Shown in pieces: positions 4,921 through 6,192 of a stretch of DNA of 6,192 nt (position 1 is the stretch's first letter; every line of letters starts with the position of its first letter). The notes below the pieces were generated by a model, which was given only the letters and a program-made list of their open reading frames with translations, was not told where the DNA came from and did no database searches. The DNA comes from Pseudomonadales bacterium (GTDB lineage: Bacteria > Pseudomonadota > Gammaproteobacteria > Pseudomonadales > Pseudohongiellaceae): the NCBI GenBank assembly GCA_022360535.1, contig JAKSCP010000451.1, forward strand, positions 1-6,192. Direction: 5' to 3'. The position numbers and the translations under genes were made by a program.

Positions 4921-6192
4921 ATGAAGAAGCAAGATCCCCGTAACCATTCTCTGACAAGCGTTCTCTTACCCTTTCTTCTCGTAAGTTCCGTTGCCTCTGC
5001 CCAACAGTTGGGGGGTGTGGGTCAGTCTCAACTTGCGTTTGCTGAGAATTGCGCGGTCTGTCATGGAGAGAATATGGAAGGCTCAGCCCTTGGCGTCGCG
5101 TTATTGGGTGACCTGAGACATGGCGAATCTTTCGATGAGATCGTCAGCAGTATCAGTAATGGGTTTGCCGATGCGGGTATGCCTGCCTGGAATGAAACTA
5201 TGAGCAATACGGACATACGTAATCTTGCTCTGTTCATTACGGAAACCCGTTCCAATATCAATTACAGTGATTTCAATTACGACACGCCAATGGACATTCC
5301 AGCTGGTGTTGTGAGTAACGAATTGCATGACTTTCGAATCGAAACTGTCATTTCGGATCTCGATGCGCAACCGTTCTCAATTGCTCCCTTGCCTGATGGC
5401 AGTATTCTGCTTACAGAAAAGAAGTTTGGTGTCCGAATCATCAGCCCTGACGGTGAAAAATCTGACTACCTCGAGGGTACTCCTCAAGCCTATTCCGATA
5501 CTTATAAGATTAGTGTAGATCAGGAATGGGGAATTGGTTGGCTGTTCGATATCAAACCTCATCCAAACTACGTAGATAACGGTTGGATATATTTGTATTT
5601 CGGTGACCGTTGTTCCGACTGTAACGAGCTAAGCCGTGAAACCCAGCAAGATGTGTCTATGAATAAACTTGTTCGTGGTCGCATTGAAGAAGGTGAATGG
5701 TTAGATCAGGAAACTATTTGGGAAGCGAATCCGGAGCACTATAGCCCAATCACCGATGTTGCGGCCGGGGGCAGAATCGCATTCGATGACCGGGGTCATG
5801 TTTATTTCAGCGTAGGTATAAAAGGCAGTGCAAATTTTGATGGTATTCAGGACTTGTCCACGCCATACGGCAAAGTGCATCGGATTTTTGCTGACGGCAG
5901 TATTCCTGAGAACAATCCTTTCGCTGGTCGAGATAACGTCTATCCCAGCATTTACACCTATGGTCATCGCAGTCCGCAAGGTCTGGAGTTCAACTTTGAA
6001 ACAGGCGATCTATGGGGAACCGAACATGGGCCGCGGGGTGGTGATGAAGTAAACCGTTTGTTGCCTGGTCGCAACTATGGCTGGCCTCTCTACTCACTGG
6101 GTATGGACTACGATGGTACTCCCGTGGAATATGGCCGCGAGCTAGGGATCGCCTTTGAGCTGGCCGATATCGAACAGCCTGTTGTTGATCTG
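4921..6192 (+). CDS. Cytochrome c-PQQ sugar dehydrogenase fusion, partial
   Basis: The reading frame is open from ATG 4921 to the window end (424 residues seen), so the C-terminus is missing. Residues 1-27 are a signal peptide (cleavage after ASA). A class I cytochrome c domain follows, with the haem site CAVCH at 44-48 and a probable Met87 ligand in GMPAW. From about residue 137 comes a glucose/sorbosone dehydrogenase propeller, the PQQ-dependent type that oxidises aldoses, marked by PLPDGSILLTEK, IKPHPNYVDNGWIYL, YGHRSPQGLEF and EHGPRGGDEVNRLLPGRNYGWP. The fused haem would pass electrons to the respiratory chain from the periplasm. At the place where soluble glucose dehydrogenase has its catalytic His (H-x-x-G-R), this protein has AAGGR (281-285), so activity or substrate may differ. 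A CxxC at 231-234 is an extra. The start follows an in-frame stop at 4914-4916; the ribosome-binding site is weak. Confidence 0.85.
   Translation, partial: MKKQDPRNHSLTSVLLPFLLVSSVASAQQLGGVGQSQLAFAENCAVCHGENMEGSALGVALLGDLRHGESFDEIVSSISNGFADAGMPAWNETMSNTDIRNLALFITETRSNINYSDFNYDTPMDIPAGVVSNELHDFRIETVISDLDAQPFSIAPLPDGSILLTEKKFGVRIISPDGEKSDYLEGTPQAYSDTYKISVDQEWGIGWLFDIKPHPNYVDNGWIYLYFGDRCSDCNELSRETQQDVSMNKLVRGRIEEGEWLDQETIWEANPEHYSPITDVAAGGRIAFDDRGHVYFSVGIKGSANFDGIQDLSTPYGKVHRIFADGSIPENNPFAGRDNVYPSIYTYGHRSPQGLEFNFETGDLWGTEHGPRGGDEVNRLLPGRNYGWPLYSLGMDYDGTPVEYGRELGIAFELADIEQPVVDL

Larger units (their letters stand above)
4744..4922 (+). repeat. Imperfect duplicated block in leader region
   Basis: The stretch 4744-4775 and the stretch 4882-4922 share, in the same order, CGCGC, a GC-rich patch, CCTA, CAAGTAA and GTAATAATAT. 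The last is an exact 10-base direct repeat (4766-4775 and 4913-4922), whose second copy runs into the ATG of the cytochrome fusion gene. The copies differ by several insertions. This may be a decayed duplication of a leader, or chance similarity. Confidence 0.25.

Overview
The window reads as an accessory or mixed stretch of a Gram-negative chromosome, most likely a gammaproteobacterium. The reasons are three proteins with Sec-type signal peptides (so a periplasm), an HDOD-domain regulator, a DmeF-type Co/Ni exporter, a cytochrome c/PQQ dehydrogenase fusion, Shine-Dalgarno-led starts and balanced base composition. This placement is inferred from gene content; there is no rRNA or other phylogenetic marker. 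No mobile element, CRISPR array, tRNA or rRNA was seen.

Left part, + strand (1-1661): a leader with a degenerate 9-bp tandem repeat, then a secreted alpha/beta-hydrolase of the haloalkane dehalogenase type (133-1101) with a complete visible catalytic triad, then an uncharacterised all-helical HEAT-like protein (1161-1661), perhaps in the same operon.

Middle part, - strand (3827 down to 1648): an HDOD signalling protein, the metal exporter dmeF and a 41-residue single-helix membrane protein (1648-1773) follow one another and may form one transcription unit. A consensus extended -10 promoter (TGCTATAAT) precedes the HDOD gene, with an FNR/Anr-like box further upstream. A 10-bp hairpin spans the end of the HDOD gene, and a perfect 11-bp inverted repeat holds the dmeF start codon in its loop, so the unit may be segmented and dmeF controlled separately.

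Right part, + strand (4091-6192): a small exported phosphatase-like protein of the DUF442/BLH type, a probable intrinsic terminator, a GC-rich leader with two mutually exclusive stems, and an exported protein joining a c-type haem domain to a glucose/sorbosone-dehydrogenase (PQQ-type) propeller. The last gene runs off the window. It lacks the His expected at the catalytic-base position of soluble PQQ glucose dehydrogenase.

There is no clear multi-gene novel system. The best leads are the dmeF-linked microprotein, the start-codon hairpin of dmeF, the oxygen-type operator between 3827 and 4091, and the altered active site of the cytochrome-PQQ fusion.
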